Assembly (NCBI GenBank): GCA_947447405.1 | Contig: CANFKQ010000004.1 | Span: 1-37,275, forward strand | Direction: 5' to 3' | Length of the DNA stretch: 37,275 nt | DNA from: Comamonadaceae bacterium | GTDB taxonomy: Bacteria > Pseudomonadota > Gammaproteobacteria > Burkholderiales > Burkholderiaceae_C | Part shown: positions 1 to 7,062 of the stretch, one piece after another | Numbering within the stretch: the stretch's first letter is position 1 | Layout: each line of letters starts with the position of its first letter | Made by a program: the position numbers and the translations under genes | The notes under the pieces: model-generated | The model's input: the letters and a program-made list of their open reading frames with translations, nothing else | Told to the model about the DNA's origin: nothing | The model's database searches: none

Positions 1-195
1 AACTACCTGATGCACCATGCCGAGCGCGTGCACAGCCGCAGCCAGCTGCTCGACCGCGTGTGGGGCGATCACGTGTTCATTGAAGAGCGCACGGTCGATG
101 TGCACGTCAAGCGCTTGCGCGAAGCTTTGGGTGATGCGGGTTGCATGGTGGAAACTGTGCGTGGCGTAGGATACAGAATCACCCACCAGATCTAA
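1..195 (+). CDS. phoB: PhoB phosphate response regulator, C-terminal part (5' truncated)
   Basis: The reading frame is open from the first base, so the gene begins outside the window. The visible 64 residues are the winged-helix DNA-binding end of an OmpR/PhoB-type regulator: the recognition helix region EERTVDVHVKRLREAL is followed by the wing hairpin ending VRGVGYRI. PhoB-type proteins bind tandem 7-bp repeats (Pho boxes) and recruit RNA polymerase under phosphate limitation. Assignment to PhoB rather than another OmpR-type regulator rests on the phoR-like kinase 18 bp downstream and on the many Pho boxes in this window. pst-phoU genes are expected upstream but cannot be seen. Confidence 0.9.
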   Translation, partial: NYLMHHAERVHSRSQLLDRVWGDHVFIEERTVDVHVKRLREALGDAGCMVETVRGVGYRITHQI

Positions 196-213
196 AACCG
201 TTGTAAGGTCCCC

Positions 214-1563
214 GTGATTAGTCGCTTTCTTTCGTTTTTGTCTCTGTTAGCTTTTGGTGCCGCGATTGGTTTTTCGTGGGCTGTGATGGGGGACAAGCAG
301 CCGCAATCACTGTATCTGTTGACGGGTGCTTTGCTGGCAGGTTTGGCTTGGATGTTGATCGACGGATGGCGCGGTTACCGCGTGCGCTCTTGGTTGCGTC
401 ATGGCGATTTGGCCATGGCTCCACAGATGTCCGGTTGGTGGGGGGTCGTTTTAGACCGTGCTCGTAAATTGCTGCGCGACCGTGAGCGCAGCATCGACGC
501 TGGAGAGCAGCGACTTAAAGATTTCTTATCTGCCATTCAGGCTTCGCCCAATGGCGTGGTCATGCTCGATGCCAATGCGCAGATTGAGTGGTGCAACCAA
601 ACTGCGGCAACCCATCTCGGCATTCATCCCGAGCGCGATGTCATGCAGCGTGTGGGTAATTTGTTACGCGACCCGTTGTTCACGGCCTATATGGCTGTAG
701 AGCAGCCTGTGGAGCCTGTGGTGATGGCTGGATTCAGACACCGCATGGAGCGACCTGTGCGTATCTCGGTTCAACGCCACCGCTACGGTGAAGGTAAGCA
801 GTTGTTGCTCACCCGTGACGTCACGCTGTTGGAGCAGGCCGAGGCCATGCGCCGTGACTTTGTAGCCAACGTCTCGCATGAAATTCGCACACCTCTAACC
901 GTCATGTCTGGCTTTGTGGAAACGCTTCAAACGCTGAACCTGAATGCCGAGGAGCAAAAACGCTATTTAGGCTTGATGGCGGTTCAAGCCGTGCGCATGC
1001 AGGGGTTGGTCGAAGATTTGTTGACCTTGTCGCGTTTGGAAGGTAGCCCGGTACCTAGCTTTGTGAACACCTTGCCTTTGATACGTTTGATGCAAGCGTG
1101 CGAGCTAGAGGCCCGTGGTTTGTCGGACACCATTTCGCATGGAGCACAAGCTCAGCATATTAAGTTTGAAATCAATCCCGTGCTGGGTGATGTGCAACTA
1201 TTGGGCGAGGCCCGTGAGTTGCAAAGCGCAGTGTCAAATTTGGTGAGCAATGCTGTGCGTTATACCCCAGCGGGGGGCAGCATTCATGTGTCTGTGGATC
1301 AGGGCGTAGAGGGTAATTTGTTGGTTTCTGTTCGCGACACTGGAGCCGGTATTGCCGCCGAACATTTGCCGCGTTTGACCGAGCGTTTTTACCGTGTCGA
1401 CCGCAGTCGATCACGCGAATCTGGCGGCACCGGACTTGGTTTGGCCATCGTCAAACATGTGATGCAGCGTCACGGTGGCAGCCTCTCTATCACCAGTGAG
1501 GTGGGGCAGGGCTCCTGCTTCAAGTTGAGCTTTCCTGCAAACCGTTGGCGTCTCAACGCTTAA
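214..1563 (+). CDS. phoR: PhoR phosphate-regulon sensor histidine kinase
   Basis: A 449-residue membrane kinase that phosphorylates PhoB when phosphate is scarce. Residues about 5-25 and 33-50 form two membrane segments with almost no periplasmic loop, as in E. coli PhoR. A PAS-like domain spans roughly 100-205. The dimerisation/phosphoacceptor motif VSHEIRTPL places the phosphorylated histidine at 222. The ATPase domain shows an N-box (NLVSNAVRYTP), DTGAGI and GTGLGLAI. The start is GTG at 214, with a GTAAGG-like ribosome site just upstream and only 18 bp after phoB, so the two are co-transcribed. Its last bases overlap the stop of a convergent small gene. Confidence 0.95.
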   Translation: MISRFLSFLSLLAFGAAIGFSWAVMGDKQPQSLYLLTGALLAGLAWMLIDGWRGYRVRSWLRHGDLAMAPQMSGWWGVVLDRARKLLRDRERSIDAGEQRLKDFLSAIQASPNGVVMLDANAQIEWCNQTAATHLGIHPERDVMQRVGNLLRDPLFTAYMAVEQPVEPVVMAGFRHRMERPVRISVQRHRYGEGKQLLLTRDVTLLEQAEAMRRDFVANVSHEIRTPLTVMSGFVETLQTLNLNAEEQKRYLGLMAVQAVRMQGLVEDLLTLSRLEGSPVPSFVNTLPLIRLMQACELEARGLSDTISHGAQAQHIKFEINPVLGDVQLLGEARELQSAVSNLVSNAVRYTPAGGSIHVSVDQGVEGNLLVSVRDTGAGIAAEHLPRLTERFYRVDRSRSRESGGTGLGLAIVKHVMQRHGGSLSITSEVGQGSCFKLSFPANRWRLNA

Positions 1564-1793
1564 GCAGGCACCACGCGGCAATCGCCGCAAAAGAAGTGAT
1601 TGGCATTTAAAAATCGGCGAAACGAACCACTTGCGCGTGGCTTGTGTTGGCTGCATTTGATGCAACTCATCATTTCACCCGTTCGACCTGTGCCCTCAAA
1701 GGGGGAGCCATTTTTCTTGCGGGCGTAGCGCAAGCCATCGTCTTTGATTTCAGAGGTTTCGTGTTTGTGATAAGTCATGGTTGTGGTTTTCAT
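1560..1793 (-). CDS. Small conserved-looking cysteine-motif protein (putative zinc ribbon)
   Basis: A 77-residue protein with no family I can name. Two CxxC pairs, CIKC and CGDC, 24 residues apart from first to first, suggest one zinc-ribbon site; the rest is polar and basic. Its ATG overlaps the stop of the CorA-like gene in the string TAATG, which points to translational coupling. A second in-frame ATG five codons later (position 1778) could also serve as start. The 3' end overlaps phoR by 4 bp, tail to tail. The cysteine spacing and coupled start argue that it is real rather than a shadow. Function is unknown; nucleic-acid binding is only a guess from the fold type. Confidence 0.7.
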   Translation of the reverse strand: MKTTTMTYHKHETSEIKDDGLRYARKKNGSPFEGTGRTGEMMSCIKCSQHKPRASGSFRRFLNANHFFCGDCRVVPA

Positions 1794-3085
1794 TATTTTT
1801 TAAGTCGGCGTTTTTCGAAATGCTTGAGCAGCACATAGGTGATCAAACCGATGAAAGCCGAGCCCACCAAAAAGCCACCATAGGCCAGCGGCCAAGGTGT
1901 GCCCTCGGTCATCATGGAAAACTCGGACATGCCACCAACACCCGCCAAGATGTTGATGGGCATGAACACCACACTGAACACAGTCAGTTGGTTCACGCGT
2001 TTGTTTTGGTTGATATTGATGAAACCAATCGTGGCATCCATCAAGAAGTTGATCTTGTCGAATAGAAATGCCGTGTGGCTATTCAAAGAGTCAATGTTGC
2101 GCAAAATTTGTTTGGCATCATCGATTTGATCGGGCGTCAGTAAACGCCCTCGCATCAAAAAACTCAAGGCACGTTGGGTGTCCAAAATATTGCTACGTAT
2201 GCGACCGTTTTGGTTTTCCTCTTCGGCAATGTCTGCCAGAATTCCCGCGGCTTCTTGGTCGGTGATGGCTTCACTCAGCACATGGCGACCGACCACACCT
2301 AACTTGGCGTAAATGTTTTCAAGAGAGTCGGCTGATACCTCGACATCGGCGCCATAAAGGTCTAGCAACAGATCAATGCAGTCTGTCACATAGCCAGGTT
2401 GTGTGAGCGCACGACGGCGTTGCAAGCGAAAGACGGACAGCTCTTCGTTACGCAAAGAAAACAAAATCCCCCCATGCAAGATGAACGCCACAGGCACGCT
2501 CTTGGAGTGACCCTCACGATCGAATAAAAAGTTGGAGTGCAGGTGAATGTCATCGTTTTCTTCTACATGAAAACGCGCGCTGACCTCAAGGTCTGTTGCT
2601 TCAATCGGGTCTGGCAATTCAACGCCGAAGTGTGAGCCGACAAAGATGCGTTCAGCTTTGGTCGAGTTGATCAAGTCCACCCAAATGGGTTTGGCACCTT
2701 CTAAGTCTTTGCGGCCAGAGATAGGTAAGTTTTTAAGTCGCCCATCGCTTAGCTCGTACACATTAATTTTGCTGTCCTCAAAGCCAGGTTGCCTGTCACC
2801 TGCAATGGCGATGCGTCGCTCATCCGACATTTCCCACAGTACATCGTTTTCCCGCGTGCTGGGTAATTTGCTCCACAACTTCTTCGCATCATCCATCGGT
2901 AGGGCATCTAGGTAGCTCCCCAGTTCGGTGGAACTTTGCTTGGCAATGAAGTTGAGCAGCTCTGCGTCATGCTGCTTTTGCAGCAACGACTCCACAAAGT
3001 CGTGTTTGTGCATTTGCTGACTGTGAACCATCCCGTCTACCAGTTTTTGTTTGTTCAACATTGCGATTAAATTTTTTAGTGACAT
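1793..3085 (-). CDS. CorA-family divalent cation channel with MgtE-N-like domain and GMS instead of GMN
   Basis: About 430 residues. The C-terminal end has the CorA layout: a long helical stalk, membrane segment 1 (about 364-384), a short periplasmic loop, membrane segment 2 (about 397-417) and a basic tail. The residues after segment 1, which form the selectivity motif in CorA, read G-M-S-E-F (385-389) where the family has G-M-N. The N-terminal 100 residues resemble the helical MgtE N domain, and the middle matches the CorA cytosolic domain. The start is uncertain: GTG 3124, ATG 3085 and ATG 3061 are in frame and none has a clear ribosome site. Mg2+ or a related ion is the likely substrate; Mg is the usual counter-ion of polyphosphate, which would suit this neighbourhood. 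Confidence 0.8.
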   Translation of the reverse strand: MSLKNLIAMLNKQKLVDGMVHSQQMHKHDFVESLLQKQHDAELLNFIAKQSSTELGSYLDALPMDDAKKLWSKLPSTRENDVLWEMSDERRIAIAGDRQPGFEDSKINVYELSDGRLKNLPISGRKDLEGAKPIWVDLINSTKAERIFVGSHFGVELPDPIEATDLEVSARFHVEENDDIHLHSNFLFDREGHSKSVPVAFILHGGILFSLRNEELSVFRLQRRRALTQPGYVTDCIDLLLDLYGADVEVSADSLENIYAKLGVVGRHVLSEAITDQEAAGILADIAEEENQNGRIRSNILDTQRALSFLMRGRLLTPDQIDDAKQILRNIDSLNSHTAFLFDKINFLMDATIGFININQNKRVNQLTVFSVVFMPINILAGVGGMSEFSMMTEGTPWPLAYGGFLVGSAFIGLITYVLLKHFEKRRLKK

Positions 3086-3224
3086 AGCAAAGCAAAGGCT
3101 GTCGACGCGAGAGAAATTAAGCACAAAAAAAGTTTTGTACTTTTTATAAATTTATTAAATTTCTGTGACGGGGTGATGACGGTGTAGGTTTGCCATCAAA
3201 ATATCTCAACCTAGGGAGTTTCAG

Positions 3225-3695
3225 ATGGAAATGGGCGTAATTTCAGAAGCAATCAAGTTGGCGACAGCACCGGTTTTTTTGCTGACGGGCGTGGGTGGCA
3301 TCTTGAATGTGCTCGGCAATCGATTGGCACGCGTCATTGATCGCGCTAGGCGTGTGCAGTCTTTGATCGAGGAAGCAAGTCACCATCAGGTGCAAATGTC
3401 CGTACGGGTGACTAGCTACTTGAAAGAGCTCGAATCGCTCAAACGTCGCAAGTCCATCATCAATGTCGCGACAGCTTTCTTAGTCTTGTGTGCGGTGTTG
3501 ATCGCCTTGACTGTGATCGAGCTCTTCTTTTCAGTGAGCATCGAGCCCGGCAAGCTTCACATTTCCAACTGGGTGCCCATCACGTTCATTGGCAGTTTTT
3601 TGTCTTTGGTGGGTGCATGTGTTCTGTATTTCGCAGAGATTTTGTTCGCCTCCAGCACCATCAGCTTTGATCCTATTCATCACCCTGTCGAGTGA
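3225..3695 (+). CDS. DUF2721 family membrane protein
   Basis: A 156-residue integral membrane protein matching the DUF2721 pattern: an N-terminal membrane helix (about 14-30) ending in GGILNVLGNRLARVIDRAR, a cytosolic helix (40-75), and two further membrane helices (about 79-103 and 117-139). The family has no established function. Ribosome site AGGGAG lies 8 bp before ATG 3225. The gene is divergent from the CorA-like gene across an A/T-rich 139 bp gap and converges with dgkA, whose stop is 5 bp away. Confidence 0.85.
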   Translation: MEMGVISEAIKLATAPVFLLTGVGGILNVLGNRLARVIDRARRVQSLIEEASHHQVQMSVRVTSYLKELESLKRRKSIINVATAFLVLCAVLIALTVIELFFSVSIEPGKLHISNWVPITFIGSFLSLVGACVLYFAEILFASSTISFDPIHHPVE

Positions 3696-3700
3696 TGCTT

Positions 3701-4096
3701 TCAAAGATGGTGCGCAAATTTCATTAGCAAAGCGGATAACCAAATGCCCATGCAAAACAGAATGCTCAGTAAAACTGCCGCACTACCTAGGTCTTTGCAG
3801 CGTTTGGAGAGGTCGTGCCACTGAGGCCCGACACGATCAATGGCGGACTCAAGGCCCGTGTTTAAGAGTTCGACTGTCAAAACAAAAATGACCGATCCGG
3901 AAAGAAGTGAAATTTCAACCCAGTTGTCGCCCACGTAAAACGACAACGGGATCAATACAAAAGCAAGGTAAGACTCTTGTCTAAATGCAGGCTCATGCAT
4001 GGCCGCTTGCAGGCCTTGCATGGAATAACCCAACGCATGAACGACGCGGTTCAGGCCACGTCTTTGTTTTTGCAGGTTTTCATGAATTTTGTTCAT
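3701..4096 (-). CDS. dgkA: Diacylglycerol kinase DgkA
   Basis: A 131-residue trimeric-type membrane kinase that phosphorylates diacylglycerol to phosphatidic acid with ATP in the inner membrane. The family signature is clear: ELLNTGLESAIDRVG at 76-90, containing the catalytic-region glutamate, then KRCKDLGSAAV at 98-108. Three membrane helices are predicted. ATG 4096 is preferred because it matches the usual DgkA N-terminus; a TTG at 4141 would add 15 residues and overlap the ppk2 stop. The gene lies 41 bp downstream of ppk2 on the same strand, so the two probably share a transcript. Because PlcP and Agt are encoded in this window, DgkA competes for the same diacylglycerol pool. Confidence 0.93.
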   Translation of the reverse strand: MNKIHENLQKQRRGLNRVVHALGYSMQGLQAAMHEPAFRQESYLAFVLIPLSFYVGDNWVEISLLSGSVIFVLTVELLNTGLESAIDRVGPQWHDLSKRCKDLGSAAVLLSILFCMGIWLSALLMKFAHHL

Positions 4097-4137
4097 CTTT
4101 GCAGACTTTACAAAGCTTGTATGACGCTGGTGTGACT

Positions 4138-5019
4138 TCAATAAACTTCAGGAACCATCATGTCGTCAGGCACAGGTTGACGCAAGTAGTCGGGGTTGCG
4201 TACGCGCGTGGGCAGCTCGACCTCAGGGTGCGCGATCTCGTGGTAATCAAAGTGATCTAACAAATGGTGAATGCAGTTGAGACGTGCGCTTTTCTTGTCC
4301 ACCGCTTGCACCACCCACCATGGAGCCTCAGGGATGTGTGTGCGCTCAATCATGGTTTCTTTGGCGACGGTGTAGTCTTCCCAGCGGCGGCGGCTTTCTA
4401 GGTCCATGGGGCTGAGCTTCCATTGCTTGAGTGGGTCATGGATGCGACCTAAGAAGCGGGCATGTTGTTCGTCATCGGTGATGGAAAACCAATACTTGAT
4501 CAGCGTGATACCACTGCGAGCCAGCATCTTTTCAAACTCTGGCACGGTGCGAAAAAACTCTTCGTACTCGTCATCATTGCAAAAGCCCATCACACGTTCA
4601 ACACCTGCGCGGTTGTACCAACTGCGGTCAAACAAGACGATTTCACCTGCGGCTGGCAGATGTGCTACGTAGCGCTGAAAGTACCACTGCGTGCGTTCAC
4701 GGTCGTTGGGCGCGGGCAGGGCGGCCACACGGCACACGCGTGGGTTCAAGCGTTGGGTGATGCGCTTGATGACACCCCCTTTGCCTGCCGCATCGCGGCC
4801 TTCAAACAGGATCACCACTTTTTGTTTGGTGGCTACCACCCAGTCTTGCAGCTTGACCAATTCGCCTTGCAAGCGCAGCAGTTCGCGAAAGTAGGTCACG
4901 CGCTCCGTGTTACTGCCTTCTTCGTCGATGGACATTTCTAGCTCCTCATCAAGCGTGTCCAAGATGTCATCACGCAAGCGTTGAATCTGCTCTTCATCCA
5001 GTGGGTGTTTGTTGTGCAT
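4138..5019 (-). CDS. ppk2: Polyphosphate kinase 2 (PPK2)
   Basis: A 293-residue cytosolic PPK2-family enzyme, which transfers phosphate between polyphosphate and nucleotides, typically making GTP or ATP from polyP and a diphosphate. The Walker A loop GRDAAGKGG is at 74-82 and the Walker B/lid region reads FDRSWYNRAGVERVMGF. The downstream PEFEKML, KYWFSI and WKLSPMD motifs are standard. Start ATG 5019 is chosen because AAGGAA lies 8 bp upstream; earlier in-frame ATGs at 5025, 5040 and 5043 are poorly placed. It is transcribed away from the TRAP operon, and the Pho box between them could serve both. Nucleotide preference (class I, II or III) cannot be read safely from sequence. Confidence 0.93.
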   Translation of the reverse strand: MHNKHPLDEEQIQRLRDDILDTLDEELEMSIDEEGSNTERVTYFRELLRLQGELVKLQDWVVATKQKVVILFEGRDAAGKGGVIKRITQRLNPRVCRVAALPAPNDRERTQWYFQRYVAHLPAAGEIVLFDRSWYNRAGVERVMGFCNDDEYEEFFRTVPEFEKMLARSGITLIKYWFSITDDEQHARFLGRIHDPLKQWKLSPMDLESRRRWEDYTVAKETMIERTHIPEAPWWVVQAVDKKSARLNCIHHLLDHFDYHEIAHPEVELPTRVRNPDYLRQPVPDDMMVPEVY

Positions 5020-5073
5020 GGCCATTTCCTTTTTACACATCATGGTCATGCACTGTTGCAGCTTGATGACGGC

Positions 5074-5098
5074 CTGTCACTGAATATTCACATGACAG
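5074..5098 (+). promoter_or_regulatory. Pho box, tatT/ppk2 intergenic
   Basis: CTGTCAC (5074-5080), TGAA, TATTCAC (5085-5091) is a 7-4-7 Pho box in the sense of the TRAP operon. A -10-like TACAGT at 5102-5107 follows after 10 bp. The block CTGTCA...TGACAG (5074-5098) is nearly palindromic, so PhoB may also act on divergent ppk2. Confidence 0.65.
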
Positions 5099-5148
5099 AT
5101 TTACAGTTTTCGCCATCTGTTCACAGCCAACCACTCAGAGGTGTTCTT

Positions 5149-6027
5149 ATTTACTATCGTCGCCTAATTCCATTTTTGACTTTTGCGCTGTTGCTATCAG
5201 GGTGTGCTGTTCGACCTTTCATGGTGGATCAAACGGCACAAGCGCTATCTGGACAAAGCATGTCCACTGAAGATGATTTACAACTTGCACGCGAAGCCAG
5301 TGCTTTTTATTTGAAGTTCTCTGAGTCGGTGCTCAAAGAAGCGCCTGGTCATTTGAAGTTGGCTGAATCTGTGTCTGCTGGCTTCACGCAATATGCCTAT
5401 GCGTTTGTGGCGTTTGATGCTGAAAAGATTGATGCCCAAAGCCCAAAAACTGCCTTGCAGATGCGTGAGCGCGCGGGGCGCATGTATGCCCGCGCACATC
5501 GCCATGCCATGACTGCGCTTGAACGCAACCAATCGGGATTTTCTGCAGCCCTCAGGCAATCTGACCCCAAGAAACAGCCCCACCTGACCCAAGCCCAAGT
5601 TCCTTTGGCCTACTGGGCTGCTGCCTCTTTGGGCGGCTTGATTTCAATGTCCAAAGATGACCCGGATGTGGTGGCCGATTTGCCGCTGTCCATGCGCTTG
5701 GCAGAGTTGGCTTGGCAAACAGACCCGACCTTTGGCCAAGGTGCCTTGGCCAGTTTGATGGGCACCTTGGAGGGCGCAAAAGTGGGTGGCTCTCGTCAAA
5801 AAGCGCAAGCATATTTCGACCAAGCGATTGCCTTGGCCCAAGGCCAAGAAGCAGGGCCTTATGTAGCCAAGGCAGAAGGCGTGGCGCTCCCAGCAGAAGA
5901 CCGCGAGCTGTTTGAGAAGTTGTTGACGCGAGCGATTGACATCAGCCAACAGCACCGCAGTTTGCAAAACGAAGTGATGCGCGAACGTGCGCAGTGGTTG
6001 CTCTCGTCCATTGATGATCTTTTTTGA
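5149..6027 (+). CDS. TRAP transporter TatT-like lipoprotein
   Basis: A lipoprotein of about 292 residues resembling TatT, the helical TPR-like partner of TRAP binding proteins first described in Treponema. The lipobox LLLSGC puts the lipidated cysteine at 19 when translation begins at ATT 5149. That start has AGAGG 7 bp upstream and gives a clean signal peptide (YYRRLIPFLTFALLLSGC). No ATG, GTG or TTG fits as well. ATG 5092 would add a 19-residue polar N-terminus and lies upstream of the inferred transcription start, directly after the Pho box. The gene is followed 9 bp later by dctP and heads a three-gene TRAP operon. Family confidence is good; the start is an inference. Confidence 0.8.
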   Translation: MYYRRLIPFLTFALLLSGCAVRPFMVDQTAQALSGQSMSTEDDLQLAREASAFYLKFSESVLKEAPGHLKLAESVSAGFTQYAYAFVAFDAEKIDAQSPKTALQMRERAGRMYARAHRHAMTALERNQSGFSAALRQSDPKKQPHLTQAQVPLAYWAAASLGGLISMSKDDPDVVADLPLSMRLAELAWQTDPTFGQGALASLMGTLEGAKVGGSRQKAQAYFDQAIALAQGQEAGPYVAKAEGVALPAEDRELFEKLLTRAIDISQQHRSLQNEVMRERAQWLLSSIDDLF

Positions 6028-6036
6028 AAGCCGTGA

Positions 6037-7062
6037 ATGTTTAAATTATTGAAATCCTGTTTGCAAGTGTGCGTGGCCGTGTGCTTGTTGTGCGCACAAA
6101 CCGCTGTCTGGTCTGCGCCCGAAAAACAGCTGCGTTTGGGTACCTTGGCCCCTAAAAATTCGCTGTACCACCGCCAACTGATGGAGATTGGGGACGCGTG
6201 GCGTACTGCGCAAGGTGGTAATGCCAAATTTGTGGTCTATCCCGACGGCAGCCAAGGTGGTGAGACAGAATTGGCTCGTCGCATGCGGATTGGCCAGTTG
6301 CAAGGGGCCCTGCTGTCGGTGGTGGGTTTGCGCGAGATTGAGCCCTCGATTGCAGCTTTGCAATCCATGCCCTTGTTGTTTAAAACATGGGAGGAGGTGG
6401 ACTATGTGCGCGAAAAAATGCGTCCTGCCATGGAGAAAAAGTTTTTAGACAAAGGCTTCGTGGTGTTGGCTTGGGGCGACGCGGGTTGGGTGCGTTTCTT
6501 TTCGAAAGACGCGGCCTTCAGGCCTGAGGACTACCAAAAAATGAAGTTTTTTGCATGGGGCGGCGAAGCCGACCAGCAAGAGATCATGAAGAGCATGGGC
6601 TACACGCCCGTGCCTTTAGAGACCAGCGACATCTTGCCTTCGGTGCAAACTGGCATGATCAACGTGGTGCCGTCGACGCCTTACTTTGCCTTGGCCAGTC
6701 AGGTCTACACCATGGCTCCTAATATGTTGGAAATCAATTGGGCGCCCATTGTGGGGGCCTTGGTGGTGACCAAAAAATCTTGGGATGACATGACGCCTGA
6801 AACGCAGGCGGCTGTACGTGTGGCCAGCGACAAAGCAGGCGCACAAATTCGCACCAAGGCCCGTCAAGAAGTGGAGGAGGCTGTAGATGCCATGAAAAAG
6901 CGCGGCTTGGTGGTGAACAAACCCAACGCCGAACAAATGCGTGCGTGGAACGACTTGGCCGAAAAGCTGTACCCACGCATTCGCGGCACCTTGGTACCCG
7001 CTGAAACTTTTGATGAAGTGTTCCGTCACCTCAAGGCTTACCGCGCAGGTAAAGCCAAATGA
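6037..7062 (+). CDS. dctP: TRAP transporter solute-binding protein (DctP family)
   Basis: A 341-residue periplasmic binding protein. The signal peptide ends near VWSA (about 27). The DctP fold is marked by LRLGTLAPKNSLYH at the start of the mature chain, by GGETELARRMRIGQLQGALLS, and by the late segment GMINVVPSTPYFALASQVY. DctP proteins deliver acids or other small molecules to the DctQM permease, driven by sodium or proton gradients. The nearby TatT lipoprotein suggests the TatP subtype, for which hydrophobic ligands have been proposed. Its stop overlaps the permease start (ATGATG). The substrate is not determinable here; the upstream Pho box hints at a phosphorus-related or membrane-lipid-related compound. 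Confidence 0.9.
   Translation: MFKLLKSCLQVCVAVCLLCAQTAVWSAPEKQLRLGTLAPKNSLYHRQLMEIGDAWRTAQGGNAKFVVYPDGSQGGETELARRMRIGQLQGALLSVVGLREIEPSIAALQSMPLLFKTWEEVDYVREKMRPAMEKKFLDKGFVVLAWGDAGWVRFFSKDAAFRPEDYQKMKFFAWGGEADQQEIMKSMGYTPVPLETSDILPSVQTGMINVVPSTPYFALASQVYTMAPNMLEINWAPIVGALVVTKKSWDDMTPETQAAVRVASDKAGAQIRTKARQEVEEAVDAMKKRGLVVNKPNAEQMRAWNDLAEKLYPRIRGTLVPAETFDEVFRHLKAYRAGKAK

Noticed and set aside
5092-5148. ATG 5092 as the tatT start
   Set aside because: It follows directly on the Pho box and precedes the inferred -10; it adds a polar N-terminus before an otherwise normal lipoprotein signal and has no ribosome site.
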